Origin: Forficula auricularia
Taxonomy: Eukaryota > Arthropoda > Insecta > Dermaptera > Forficulidae
NCBI GenBank assembly: GCA_024734495.1
Contig: JALMQS010000672.1
Location: forward strand, 143,404-207,403
Reading direction: 5' to 3'
DNA length: 64,000 nt
Positions 22,681 through 33,873 of this stretch are shown here, one piece after another. Both the position numbers and the translations under genes were made by a program. Within the stretch, counting starts at the first letter, position 1. Each line of letters begins with the position of its first letter. Under the pieces are notes generated by a model. That model was not told the origin of the DNA. It did no database searches and saw only the letters and a list, made by a program, of their open reading frames with translations.

Positions 22681-23179
22681 TTCGTATAACTTCACCATAC
22701 GTAGATAGATAGTCCAAAATGAAACTTAACAAATCGAATTGTTCTAATGTAATTTTCTCTCCTTAATTTATTTCGAGTTTCTCGTGGACTGTGCCCGAAT
22801 ACCCCGAAAGAGAAACATCCAAAACCAATATACTTTCTCCCACATGGAGAGAGAGTTTGAAATTCTAGTCTTGCTTCTTTTTCTACCATTATTGAATTTG
22901 TTAGGGGCTGGGTGGAGGAGGGGGGCTCTAAAAGAATAAAGTCGAATTGGACTAAATAATTAATAAGAGACAAAGTGAAAATGGGGGTGGAGGGGGGCAA
23001 AGGGTCTTTTAAGTCTTTTGATTTGCTCAATGACACGCACGTTCCATGAATAATAAAATCCATCAATTTCTCCCCCACCCCGCCACCCCCTCCATCTATA
23101 CCTTCTCTTATGTATTATACAGTATTATTTTCTTTTATACAAATTTATTATTTTCATATAAAGGGCTGGTAATCTATCG
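22681..23179. other. Unassigned
   Basis: A minus-strand open frame of 128 codons spans 22692-23078, but the product is unfamiliar, low-complexity in part and overlaps G-rich runs; I do not call it a gene. No repeat match was noticed. Confidence 0.35.
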
Positions 23180-23932
23180 TATATTATTAAACGAGCAAAT
23201 CTTATATAGTATATCCGATCGGTTTCTCGAAAACGGCTCTAACGATTTCGAGGAAATTTAGGGGTGGTTTGTGTTGACATTTCGATCTGTCACGGTCTCA
23301 TCTTCGGCTAAGTTGTTTTTGATGGCTTTTTTGTTAATTGAAATAATTATTCACAGGTGGTTGTCTCAATAAAAATGTATAATTACATTATTATTCAATT
23401 TTCGTTTAATTATTAATTGGTTTTTTAATTTTAAATTCCACTAATAGATCATTAAAAATATATATTATATATATATTAAAAGTTAGCCAATTTAATTGAT
23501 TAAAAATCGAGTTTTAAATCCCACAAACGTATTTTTCTAAATTAAAATTTGACAATTTAATTGATGAACTCAAAATTGTTATTTAATTAAAAAAAATTAT
23601 TATACGGTATTTATTTATATACCTATACATGTATACACATAATCTGTGGGCCACTACAAGCTTTGAAATGCAAAAACTGGGTGAGGGGGGGGGGCGAGGG
23701 TGGAGGTGACGGTGTGTGGTGCACTGGCGGAGGGGTACGAGGGGGTGGGGGTCGAGAGAAGTGGTTTCGGGGCTTGGGGCGGAATTGGGGTGAGGTGGGA
23801 GTGTAGGTAGGGGTGGATGGGTGCCGGAGGTGGGGTGAGGTGGTGGGGGTCTGGGTGCGAGGGGGGATTAATATATAGCTGCTTTTAACTGAAGCAAAAA
23901 GTTACCGAGCACCGCTCGGTGGCCAGGTACTA
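23180..23932 (+). mobile_element. Helitron-type element (second 5' subfamily)
   Basis: 5' region 'attattaaacgagcaaat' then 'cgaaaacggctctaacgat' and 'cacggtctcatcttcggc', a variant interior shared with 27300-27480 and 28690-28900. G-rich segment 23680-23870. 3' end: hairpin CCGAGCACCGCTCGG (23906-23920) then GGCCAGGTACTAG. Confidence 0.7.
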
Positions 23933-24285
23933 GTAGTAGTATTACCATTAGATCGCAAAATTGACTTAGTCCAGTCTAATTGTGTTTTTATCAGGAAAGT
24001 TTTAGGATAGTTCTGATTTATTGAATAGATATGTTTTTTAGGGTGCTGAATCCAAATCTAAGGTCACCCACAAAAATTTCGTGACGTAACATTGTTGAAA
24101 ATGCAAACAGAGGTGAAATTTCCATTTTTGGCGGTTTTCCCTTATATCTCGAAAACTATCAACTTTTCGTAAATAATTTTCCTATTCAAAATGAAAGTTC
24201 ATAAGATCATCCAAAAACTCGCACTTTTTTCAATATTTTCACATTTTGATCATAAAGGAGCACGTTTTTGATAAAGACCACTCTA
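23933..24285. repeat. Dispersed repeat, family J
   Basis: About 24030-24260 matches 59270-59580: 'aatttcgtgacg', 'aacttttcgtaaataa', 'cctattcaaaatgaaa', 'aactcgcacttttttcaat'. Non-coding. Confidence 0.5.
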
Positions 24286-25049
24286 TCTACTCTTATAAAA
24301 AGAGCAAAAATTGTTTTATATATATATATATATATATATTTGTTTGTATCTTGATTCTATTTTACCGATTTTGATGGAACAAATCTATTAACAAGTTTTG
24401 AGGATGAGAAAAAGATCTGGCTAGGTCTGGACCTCGACAAAATTAATCTTAATTGATCTTTTTCTTAATTAAAGTAATTATTTATAGATGAAAATTTCAA
24501 TAAAAAAGTTTGTTTATATTTTTTTCAATTAACTTTTATTTTTAATTGGTTTTTTTAATTTTAAAACCCACTAATAGGTTATAGCAAATATTAATATATA
24601 TATATATGTATTAAAATTAGGAATTTTTTGTTTGTTTTTAATTAACAGGTGTCTAAATCATAACAAAACAGGTGTGTTTACAAATACAGTGGTTGAAGTG
24701 GCTTTTTTTATATAACTTGGAAACAAATCTTATTTAATTTTATGTTTTTATTTCAGATCCTATACGATTATTTTTTATTATTAATTTCCTATTTATTTTT
24801 TTATAATGTTTATCAATATGAACGAATGTGGGCGAATTGGTGTACGAGTAAACAAATATACACATAATATGTAGACCATTAGAAAGCTAGAAATGCAAAA
24901 ACTGGGTGCGGGGTGGGGTGGATGTGGGTGATACAGTCGTGGGATGCGCGGTTGCGGTGGGTTGGGGTCCAGTGGTGGGGAAGAGGTGTGTGGTTTCGGG
25001 GGGGGGGGGGCAGGGGTTACCGCACATCGCTCGGTGGCTCCAGGTACTA
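24286..25049 (+). mobile_element. Complete non-autonomous Helitron-type element
   Basis: The cleanest uninterrupted copy, 764 bp. The 5' TCTACTCTTAT start is followed by the conserved interior, 'acaggtgtctaaatcat', the sequence 'gaaatgcaaaaactgggtg', a G-rich segment (24905-25015), the hairpin around 25022-25034 and the 3' end CCAGGTACTAT. No open frame of interest. Confidence 0.75.
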
Positions 25050-25640
25050 TATTTTTAAACTAGATTAAATTTGCTACAATTTAAACAAAGTTTCATTTTA
25101 ATTGGATAAATAGTAATCCGTTAGGTTGAAGTTTTTTTTTCATTGAAATTGGACCTTTTTTGTTATGTATGTTCACGCATAACTCTTTGTTTATGTACCG
25201 ATTTCGATGTTTCTTTTTTTATTAGAAAGGGAATACCTTAAGTATGGCCCCATATTAATTTGGCCAAGTTGTGATAATATGATCAATGACAAAATAACGG
25301 AAATCTCCAATTCTTATGAGCAAATAATCGAAATTATAATAGATAAAATATTTCATAAAAAAAAAAACAATCTTAAAACGTTCATTTAAAACCCGCCTAC
25401 GTTTCGAGATAACTTCTCTATTTATGAATTGAATTTTATATAATAATTTTTTGTGTGTGTGGGACGGGGGGGGGGGGGGGGCAGGTTTTGAAAAGTCACT
25501 CCAACAAGATGATTGGCTGTCGATCTTCCTTTATTCGAACCCTTCTCACTTTCTATTTCCATTTTCCCTCGTCATATCCTTATTGTGTTATTTTAAGTCC
25601 GGCCCATTCTCTATACTAATAATATGTAGCCACCGATTTG
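25050..25640. repeat. CCGACTTC-family fragment and G run
   Basis: About 25140-25440 corresponds to the long interior variant of the CCGACTTC family ('gagcaaataatcgaaatta', 'aaaacccgc..acgtttcgag'), as at 45110-45250 and 62960-63090. A long G run lies at about 25467-25482. The remainder is unassigned. Confidence 0.5.
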
Positions 25641-26232
25641 TTATGATTTAGACAACTGTTAATTAAAATTTTTTTTTTTTATAAATTTTATTAAACCAAT
25701 TATTTTACATTAATTAATGTATACATTGTATTTTTTGCTTCGATTCCGGAGATTACTTCTCCACCATCGAGTGTCCTTATTCATCTTTAGTCCTTGTTTT
25801 TAATAAGAGGAAAAATCTAATTAGATAAAAAAACCTCTTTTCCGATAATTATTTCCATTCCATTATTCCCCAATCAAGTCGATTGGTAACCACCTCAATA
25901 TCCAATTCTCCCATAAAAAAAAATCCTAATTTTAATATAATATAATAATATTTATTATAACCTATTAGTGGGTTTTAAAATATAAAACCAATTAATAAAT
26001 AAAAGATAATTGAAAAAATGTAAACAAACTTTTTTATTGAAATTTTTATCTATCAATAATTACTTTAATTAAGAAAAGATCAATTAAGATTAAATTTATC
26101 GAGGTCCAGACCTAGCCAAATCGTTTTCTTATCCTCAAAACTTGGTTTCATCAAAACGGTTTTCAAAATAGAACAAAGATACAAATATATAAATATATAT
26201 ATATACAATTTTTGTTCGTTTAATAAGAGTTG
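25641..26232 (-). mobile_element. Helitron-type element, minus
   Basis: Minus-strand 5' end at about 26232 (ACTCTTATTAAACGAAC). The interior includes the 'gatggtggagaagtaatct' block near 25755. It abuts the 3' end of another minus copy directly (26233). Confidence 0.65.
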
Positions 26233-26640
26233 AGTACGTGGAGGCACCGAGCGATTCTCGGTAACTTTTTCCTTCAGGTAAAAGATTTATTTTAATATTA
26301 TTTTTAATTTAAAATTCTGATAAAAAGGTCGATTCAATTCTAACGTTAAGGTAGAACAAACTATGTTAAAAACCACAATCACAATACTTCTTCAAGGCCT
26401 TTGAGAACAATGAATTAACCTATCCTATTTTCTTTCTGGGCACAAAAGTAAAAAGAGAAACCTTTTTTAAAATCCTAAGATTGACATTTATCTACTTGAG
26501 AATAATTAATTTGATTACGAAAAAACTCATCAAAAACAATTTAGACGAAGATGAGACCGTGAAAGATCGAATTGTTCGTCATATCCATATTGTGTTATTT
26601 TAAGTCCGGCCCATTCTCTATACTAACTAATAGGATGGGT
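26233..26640 (-). mobile_element. Helitron 3' portion, minus
   Basis: Starts with the complement of a Helitron 3' end: GAGTACGTGGAGGCACCGAG, hairpin, then 'ttccttcaggtaaaag'. The interior (26350-26590) is closely similar to 27840-28070. Its 5' end is missing. Confidence 0.6.
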
Positions 26641-27258
26641 AATGGACGTAAAAGGAAAATATAAATTGCGAGATTTAATTCAATGAAATGATTCAATTAA
26701 TTAAGGAAAATTACAATTAATTATTGTAAGAAATATTAATGGATGTAATGATGACGTAATTAGCGACAATTTTTGTATTTGTAATATCTTGGAATATATT
26801 TAGCTTAATGAAATCGGATCCTCGGTTTTGAATTCATTCAGCAAAGAGTCGGCTTACACCTCATTTCATTCATTCATTCATTCATTCGGCCACTTCAATA
26901 ACGAGAGACCTCCCCTCAAATTAAGTGGGCCAATTAAAGAAAGAAGTTTTCTCATTTTTATCAATTACCTACAAACCTACGTGAGAAAAATGGCTGGAAA
27001 AGTAAAAAAAAAGTACATAAATATTATTTCTTATCAATATTTTAACGTCTGTTCGTGAAGGGATGAAATTTCTCTACGGGCGGGGGGTTTCAGAAATTCT
27101 GGATTAAAGCAATCAATGTGACCGTCACACAGAGGTCCCGGGTTCGAATTCTTTTGTCTAAAATAAATTTTTATTTATTCTCTAATTTAAAAATGATAAG
27201 TTTTTTCTTTAATGAGAATTATTATTATTATTATTTTCAACAAAATCTTTTCTATCTA
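26641..27258. other. Unassigned intronic sequence
   Basis: Contains an (ATTC)n run near 26862-26886 and, near 27140, 'ggtcccgggttcgaattc', which resembles a tRNA B box without a convincing partner. No gene. Confidence 0.4.
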
Positions 27259-28668
27259 TCTACTCTTATTAAACGAGCAAAAATTGTTTATTTATATATA
27301 TTATTTATTTTGAAAATGTCTCTAACGATTTGGATGAAATTTACGGGTTAGGAGGCTTTTTGTGTTCGACATTCGTTCTGTCATGGTCTCATCTTCGGCT
27401 AAATTATTTTTTATGGGTTTTTTGTTATTTAAAATAATTAGGTGGTTATCTTGATAAAAATGTATAATTACATTTTCAATCAATTACTAAGCGATGCTCG
27501 GTAACTTCTTCCTTCAGTTAAAAGCTTTATTTTAATATTATTTTTAAATTATTTTAAAATTCTGATAAAAAGGTCGATTTTTATTTCAGAGCCGCTTTCA
27601 AATAAAAAAAAATAAAAAAATATATAATATTCGCCCACTGTACCCCACTGCACCTGTTTTGATTCAACCATATGATTCATTTTTATTCATCCAATTGTTA
27701 ATAAATTAAACCTATCAAAATGTGTTGTTTTTTCAGAAAATTGAGACATGCTCTTGATTATTTTTTATTCTATTAAATAAATAAAGTTTATTATAAATAC
27801 AATTATAAAACGTTTATTGATATTTCTAACGTTTAGGGACAACAAAATATGTTAAAATCCACAATCACAATACTTCTTCAAGGCCTTTGAGAATAAAGGA
27901 TTTACCCGACCCATTGTCTGCCTGAGCACAAAAGGAAAAGGGTTACCTTTTTTTAAAACCCTAAGAATGGGATTTGTCTACCTGAGAATAATTAATTTGA
28001 TTACGAAAGAACCCATCAAAAACAATTTTGTCGAAGATGAGACCGTGACATATCGAATTGTCACCCCAAAAACCCCTTAACCCGTGAATTTCATCAAAAT
28101 CGGTAAAGCCGTTTTCAAAATAGAACCAAGATACAAATATATAAACAAATAAATAAATATATATACAAATATACAATTTTTGCTCGTTTAATAAGAGTAG
28201 ATAAATAATTGTTTTTTCAATTTTAAATCCCACAAAGATTTTATACCAATTAAATATTAAAATTTAATTGATTATAAAACGGGTTTTTAAATCCCACAAA
28301 CAGTTCAAAAGAAATAGTTTTATATATTAGAATTTTCCAATTTAATTAATTATAAAACTCGATAAATTGTTATTTAATTAAAAAAAAATAATTATACGCA
28401 ATTTATTTATATACTATATATACACATACATAATCTATGGGCCACTAGAAGGCTAGTAATGCAAAAACTGAGTGCGGGTAGATTTGGGGGGTGCAGTGGT
28501 GGGGGTTCGGGGGTGTGTGTGGGGGTGTATGAGGTGGTGGTCCAGGGGGGCCTGTACTATATATATTTATATTTTTGTCTGAATTTTAAATTAATAGTAA
28601 TATTAATATATAGCTTTTAATTCAAGCAAAAAGTTACCGAGCATCGCTCGGTGGCTCCAAGCACTCTT
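27259..28668 (+). mobile_element. Helitron-type element interrupted by another Helitron
   Basis: 5' part 27259-27485 and 3' part 28204-28668 together make one + copy: second-subfamily 5' interior, G-rich segment (28468-28545), hairpin CCGAGCATCGCTCGG (28637-28651) and 'tggctccaagcact'. The middle is a minus-oriented copy. Confidence 0.65.
27486..28203 (-). mobile_element. Helitron-type element nested in the preceding one
   Basis: Minus-strand 5' end TCTACTCTTATTAAACGAGC at 28203; the 3' end (partial hairpin 'taagcgatgctcgg') is at 27486. The interior 27840-28070 duplicates 26350-26590. Confidence 0.6.
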
Positions 28669-29340
28669 ATTATATTAAACGAGCAATTCTTGTATATATA
28701 AATAAATATCGGTCTCGAAAACAGCCCTAACGATTTGGATGAAATTCACGTGTTAACCCCTAATTAGGGGGTTTTAGTGTTGACAATTCGATCTGTCGTA
28801 GGTCTCATCTTCGGCTAATTTGTTTTTTATGAGTTTTTTTGTTAATTAAAATAATTATTCTCAGGTGGTTGTCTTGATAAAAATAATATAATTACATTTT
28901 TATTCAATTTTCTTTTTAAAAAAATTAATTGGATTTTTTATTTTAAATTCCACTAATAGATCATTATAAATATTATTATATATTAGGATTTGCCAATTTA
29001 ATTAAATAAAGGTATTTTTCTATAAAATAATAATTTATTAGAATATCAAATTTATTCTCCTAAAAAATCCGACAATTCGAAGGATCATCCCACCTTCTTC
29101 AGGATTTAAAAGGCTCAACGAAAGAACCTCTCGGTGTATATTAATATTATTTTTAATATTGTAATTACATTCAAAACTTTGTGGCCAGTGATACAGGTCC
29201 TGATGATGGCCATAGCGGGTCAAAAAGTTGGTAAAAATATTTATTAAATTTTTTTTGCTGCGAATAATAAATAACCTTTTTACCTGAATTTAAAATTGAT
29301 ATATCAATCAAAAAATTACCGAGCATCGGTGGGGGAAGCG
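28669..29340 (+). mobile_element. Helitron-type element with inserted repeat
   Basis: Begins immediately at the 3' end of the previous + copy (28668/28669) with 'cttattatattaaacgagc'. A degraded hairpin, 'ccgagcatcggtgg', is near 29312-29330. Between about 29030 and 29240 is another repeat carrying CTGATGA at 29200-29206. Confidence 0.55.
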
Positions 29341-29416
29341 GGGCGTTAATTCTAGTTGAAACCCCAAGGACCGGAATTCACCCCTGGATATTTATTAGTG
29401 TGTGTTTGATTTGTAG

Positions 29417-29600
29417 ATTCTGGGAATGGCAACTTTGCCTCTACGAGGTCAACAACAGCACAATATACTTTTACGAGACAACAGAAATGCGACGCAACAA
29501 AATGTACATCAGCGTGTACATCAACTGGTGCTACTTCATTTTCATGTACGTGTTGCCGTTCACGTGCATCGCAGTCCTCAACGGCGCCATCTATATGCAG
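29417..29600 (+). CDS. FMRFaR: FMRFamide-receptor-like GPCR, second coding exon (ECL2-TM5)
   Basis: Completes R166 and encodes residues 167-227: FWEWQLCLYE opens the second extracellular loop (C173), followed by overlapping glycosylation sequons at N178 and N179, then TTEMRRNKMY and TM5 (about 196-226, with the conserved proline P212) ending ..AIYMQ. Acceptor TTGTAG|A; donor CAG|GTAAAA; the exon ends in phase 0. The stretch MYISVYINWCYFIFMYVLPF is the TM5 pattern of arthropod FMRFamide receptors as I remember it. In the family this is followed by a basic third loop, TM6 and TM7, which I did not find in the remaining 34 kb, so the next intron probably runs past the window or the exon escaped notice. 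Confidence 0.85.
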
Positions 29601-29639
29601 GTAAAAACAACTCTAGTAGCAATAAAGATTTTATGAAAT

Positions 29640-29975
29640 ATTCATTTATATTGTTTATTGGGCCGCCGAGGAACGGGATGGACTGGAGTTGCCCCTATAT
29701 TTTTCTATTTTGTTTCGGTGGGCAACACCCAGTCCTGCAAACGCTAAGACGATCTGGACATCCTAAACCCACACCACCCCCGATGCATCCTTTGCCACGA
29801 TGTCTGGCTTTCTATTGCCTGCCGAGCTGGAGTACAAGTACTCCAACTCGACACCCATTCCCTTTTGATCAAATCATCGGCCAGACATCGTACCACAGCG
29901 TCATGCCTCTTAACCCGCCCATCCGCGGTCCTATCACAACATTGGATGATGTTCCGAAATTCATTCTTTACTAAA
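29640..29975 (-). pseudogene. R2-like LINE remnant: restriction-like endonuclease domain
   Basis: Reading the minus strand across a few frame breaks gives, in order, RHDAVVRCLADDLIKREW, then RKPDIVAKDASGVVWV, DVQIV and LGVAHRNKIEKY. This RHD / KPD / D / K order is the restriction-like endonuclease (RLE) domain that ends the ORF of R2-clade non-LTR retrotransposons, which nicks the target for reverse transcription. The AHRNKI..GNSS part overlaps the sequence at 33590-33650. Stops and frameshifts make it non-functional. It lies 40 bp beyond a receptor exon, in the next intron. Confidence 0.65.
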
Positions 29976-30420
29976 CATTTGTTCCTCTTTTCTCACCTTT
30001 GAATTAACTTTGTATACCCTCTTCTTTTGTCTAAATTTATATAGTCTAAAACCCTTACACAAATTCCTTTAAAAGGTATTCCCAGAATCCTATACAAATA
30101 AATTTCGAACAAAGACATCCTATTTAAATGTACCTGACTCTGACCAGACAATTTGTTCAATACCCATTTTCACCCTTCCACATACCTTTAAATTCAACCA
30201 CTCAATTCTTTCAACGCCCATTGGCTCACCCCCACCACTCGCCCTATACTATAATAACATCGATACAATGTAAAAATTTTATATTCAGTTTTCTGTTAAA
30301 CCTCCTGATGAAGGGTTCATACCCCGAAATATGTATAGAGATAAATAAAAAATCTCCAAATTAATTTAAAAGATTTTTTAATTTTTTAAATTTAATTTCC
30401 ACTTTGTGAAACACCACTAT
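29976..30420 (+). repeat. Unclassified repeat with CTGATGA..GAAA motif
   Basis: AT-rich, no gene. CTGATGA at 30304-30310 and GAAA at 30326-30329 bracket a GGG/CCC stem. No arms or TSD were identified for this copy. Confidence 0.4.
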
Positions 30421-30966
30421 AAACCCGTTAAATTTGGTTGAGTTTGGTCCAAGAGCAAGAATTTTCATATTTTGACCCCTCTCCCTTTTTGGGTGGTTTT
30501 TCGGGGAATTTTTTTAAACAAAAGTTGTCAGAAATCACATCCCTTACAACTTTACTCATTATAAAATTTGCCGTAGAGTTAATAGTTTAGGAGTTATTTG
30601 ATAACTTTCCTTCGTGCGGCTCCTCAAACCCCCTTTTGGGGTCAAAATATCAAAACGCTATATAGCTTTAAACGTAAGTTAGAAGACATCTGATCTAAAT
30701 ATGAAATTTCAGAATAATCCCTTTAGCCATTTTTATGTGAATCCTGAGCAACTTTTCGCGGAACCCACGGAAACATACATACAGCGTGATTTGAACCAAT
30801 GTACAGACAAAACCTTAATTTTATATATATATAGATAAAAAATATTTAATTTAAGATCATTTTTAAAACCCACTTAGATTTTATACCGAATATTGTTATA
30901 TATTAGAATTTGCCAATTTAATTATACTCTATTTGATAAATCCGTCGAGATCGATTAATAAAATGT
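30421..30966 (+). repeat. Dispersed repeat, family U
   Basis: Matches 60510-61105: 'aaatttggttgagtttgg', 'aaacaaaagttgtcagaaa', 'gtagagttaatagtttagg', ending in 'tatatatatagataa'. The start shares the 125-bp unit of 20270-20895. About 30834-30966 is Helitron-like AT-rich sequence. Confidence 0.5.
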
Positions 30967-31802
30967 AGTACCTGGAGCCACAGAGCGATGCACGGTAACC
31001 CCTTGCACCCCCCCCACACACACACACACCGCCACCCCAACCCCGCCCCGAAACCCGCGCCACCGGATCCCCAATCATTGCACTCCACTTCCTGCACTCC
31101 CCCATATCCATCCCCACCCAGTTTTTCAATTTCTTCCTTTCTAGTGATCTACAGATTATGAGTATATAGGTATATAAATAAATTCCGTATAATTTTTTTT
31201 TTGAATTAAATAAAAATTTATCGAGTTTTTTAATCAATTAAATAAATAATAATTTTATTGAGACAATTTTGTATATGAGATAATGTATATATTGTATTTG
31301 AGGCTTCGATTTCGGAGATTACTTCCCCACCATCGACTGTGCTTGATAATCTTCTAGCTTGTGATAATATATTTACTCCGAGTTTTTTTAATAGGAGGAA
31401 TTCTAATCAATTAAATTGGTAAATTTTAATATATAATAATATTTGCTATAACCTATTAGTGGGTTTTAAAATTAAAAAACAACAATTAATAAATAAAAGA
31501 TAATTGAAAAAAATGTAAACAAACTTTTTTATTGAGATTTTCATCTGTCAATAATTAACTTTAATTAAGAAAAGATCAATTAAGATAAAATTTGTCGAGG
31601 TCCAGACCTAACCAGATCACTTTCTCATCCTCAAAACTTGTTAATAGAGTTTTTTGTATCATCAAAATTGGTAGTGCCGTTTTCAAAATAGAACCAAGAT
31701 ACAAATATACAAACAACTATATAGTGACTATATAGTTTGAAACATTATGCTACTAGGGAAATATATATATACAATTTTTGCTGGTTTCATAAGAATAGAT
31801 TT
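30967..31802 (-). mobile_element. Non-autonomous Helitron-type element, minus
   Basis: The 3' end at the left reads TAGTACCTGGAGCCACAGAG plus the hairpin partner (30967-31000). Then come a C-rich segment (31000-31125), CAGTTTTT, the 'cgaagcctcaaatacaat' complement, the conserved interior, and the 5' end near 31800 (mutated to 'ctggtttcataagaataga'). Confidence 0.7.
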
Positions 31803-32298
31803 GTTGCATTTAATTTTTTTGAAGTCGGTTTTTTTTATAAATATTATAACAGATTATGAAATGTTTAAAGGCACAATCTTGAGTATTTTGGTACATGTGT
31901 TGTATCGCCCTGGGCAAGATATCGATGTTGCTCCTTTAAAAATTCTCTAGTGAAAATATATTCAAATAAAAGAATCTAAATCGTTACATATCCCATTGAT
32001 CCTTGTGGGAGGGAGGCTGGCGCCTCGGCTGCAAAGCCTTAAGGCCCCTAGAGCTACGCTGCCGCCGCATAAATCACAGACAGAGGTTTTTTTTGTTTTG
32101 TTTTTATTCAGCTTTAAAAAAAAAATATTTCTTTTAAAATTATTTTATTTTAATGCTGGCTTGTTATTAATGGGTGTTAACCAGAGGATAGCCACGGGGG
32201 GGGGGGGGGGGGTGGATAGGGTCATGAGATGAGTAACGGCAACGACTAACCGTAATTAAATATATTTCATATGTTTAATCAAGCATAATCTTCTTTTT
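31803..32298. other. Unassigned; short CCGACTTC fragment
   Basis: 31803-31840 is the end of a CCGACTTC element. A GC-rich piece at 31998-32080 ('ggctggcgcctcggctgc') is single-copy and unrecognised. A G run lies at 32198-32212. Confidence 0.4.
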
Positions 32299-32900
32299 TA
32301 GCCGACTTCAAAAAAGGAGGAGGTTCTCAATTTGACTGAATTTTTTTTTAAGTTTCGGTTTTATTTTTTTTTTATAAAAAATATTTTTATTTTTCTCTTT
32401 TTAGTGATGTTATTAATAGTGACTTAATATAATACCTTGCATGCATCTCTTAAGAGAAAGCGTCGGGCGAATGAATCAGAAAATGATAATAAAATTCAAT
32501 TCATAAATAGAGAAATTCTCTCAAAACGTTTGCGGGTTTTAAATGAATGTTTTTAAGATTTTTTTTTATAAAAGAGTTTATTTATCATAATTTCGATTAT
32601 TTGCTCATAAGAATTGGAGAATTACGTTATTTCGTCGTTGATCTAATCATCAGAACTTGAGCAAATTAATATGGCACCATCCCTAAGATACCCTCTTTCC
32701 AATATAAAAAGAATCATCGAAATCGGTTCATAAACAAAGAAGCTAGGCCTGAACAATAAAAAGCTCCAATACCAATGAAAAAAAACGGGACCAATCGGAT
32801 GATAGACTGAACCCAATGCAAAAAATCATCAAAATCGGTTTACAATTGACGGAGATATAAGGTAACATAGACAAAATAAAATTCAGTCGGTTAGACAAAA
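32299..32900 (+). mobile_element. CCGACTTC-family element, rearranged
   Basis: Starts 'gccgacttcaaaaaagg' and contains the interior variant with 'gagaaattctctc' and 'attatttgctcataag', ending near 'aaattcagtcgg'. The order differs from 34253-34963, with the palindrome missing. Confidence 0.55.
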
Positions 32901-33477
32901 TCAAAACGACTAAATTGTTTATTGTGTAAACAACTCAAGCGCATTTCTTTGCGCCCTTCAAGAGAGGGGGGGGAATCTCTAATATTAAAATTCATATATT
33001 AATTATTCATAGAAATAATAATTGTCTAAATGGTCTCTCGTGTATATTCATTAGATATATGTATTCATGTAGCTGGGCTGGCTGGCTGTAGAGCAGCATT
33101 ATGTAGATATAAGATTAAATGGATGTTCTAAGTAATGTGTTTTTCTGGAAGAGGGGGGAGGGGGGGGGAGGCTTCTCCTCGCATCAAAAGTGTCATCGTT
33201 AGATTTTCTTGGCGCTCGTCGAAGATAATTTTAATGGACTTGAACAGGAAAGAGGGGAAAAGAGGGGTGAAAGGAGGGGAAATTTACAAAAACAAACACA
33301 CACACACAAATAAGCAATATATTTAAAATGTACAGTGGAACTTTATCCGCCCTTTTTGTCCGCCTTTAAAATAAGCCATATTTCAAAATGACAAATTGAA
33401 AGCTTTAAAGCCTTTTGATATTCTCGTTAGTCACCCTGTATATATTCTAATTCTAGTATTTTTTTTCTTAAGTTGTT
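32901..33477. other. Unassigned
   Basis: No gene recognised. It includes a G-rich run near 33150-33170 and a (CA)n-like patch near 33295. A short piece, 'agtcaccctgtata', near 33430 resembles a repeat end but was not matched. Confidence 0.35.
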
Positions 33478-33873
33478 TTGTATAATTTAAGCATTTTGTT
33501 AGGTTACCGCGACATTTCAGCCCTCGGCATGGGTCGATATACACCAAAATCTAATAAGCTCTTAATAGCCTTAGTGTCAGCGCTCCTCGGACTGGGGGTT
33601 GCCCACAGAAACAAAATCAATTATTATACGGGCAACTCCAGTCTGGTGAGCAACATTGTGGCAAGGTTTGGGGTGGGCTCGGGTTTTGTGAGAGTTGAAG
33701 CCATCACACTCTCGTGGAAGGGAGTGTGGTGGCATAAAGCGGTGCCTCCCCTTGTCGCCCTGGGAATTTCTCAGAGAACTTTATACGATATGACCTTCAG
33801 GGCGATGAGGGGTTCATTAATGAATTTTTACAGCTTCAACAGGAGAACTTATAGGGAAATCGCCATGGGCTAG
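33478..33873 (+). pseudogene. R2-like LINE C-terminal remnant
   Basis: An open frame whose C-terminal 100 residues resemble the tail of R2-type LINE proteins: LGLGVAHRNKINYYTGNSS (end of the RLE domain; compare 29640-29740 on the other strand), then ITLSWKGVWWHKAV, LGISQRTLYDMTFRAMRGS and FNRRTYREI, ending at TAG 33871-33873. The W-R/K-G-x-W pattern and the GS..F..RT end are what I would expect for that clade. The KPD part is absent, so it is a 5'-truncated copy. It is followed by the family-F 3' untranslated region. Confidence 0.55.

Larger units (their letters stand above)
12757..29416 (+). other. 16.7-kb receptor intron filled with transposable elements
   Basis: Starts GTGAG and ends TTGTAG. 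Exon 1 leaves two bases (AG) and exon 2 supplies A, restoring an arginine codon and giving NLV-R-FWEW across the junction. The intron contains at least eight Helitron-type copies, two SINEs, R2-like LINE debris, an 8-bp-TSD MITE and two tailed foldbacks. All are listed separately. Confidence 0.8.

Noticed and set aside
22692..23078. 128-codon minus-strand frame
   Set aside because: No family recognised, no repeat counterpart and no gene context; length is not exceptional for a 64-kb window.
29426..29974. 182-codon + frame overlapping receptor exon 2
   Set aside because: Out of frame with the receptor and continues into antisense R2-like LINE sequence; a chance frame.
30304..30329. Canonical active hammerhead ribozyme
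   Set aside because: An extra base follows CTGATGA and the first closing pair would be A-C; only a hammerhead-like motif is claimed.
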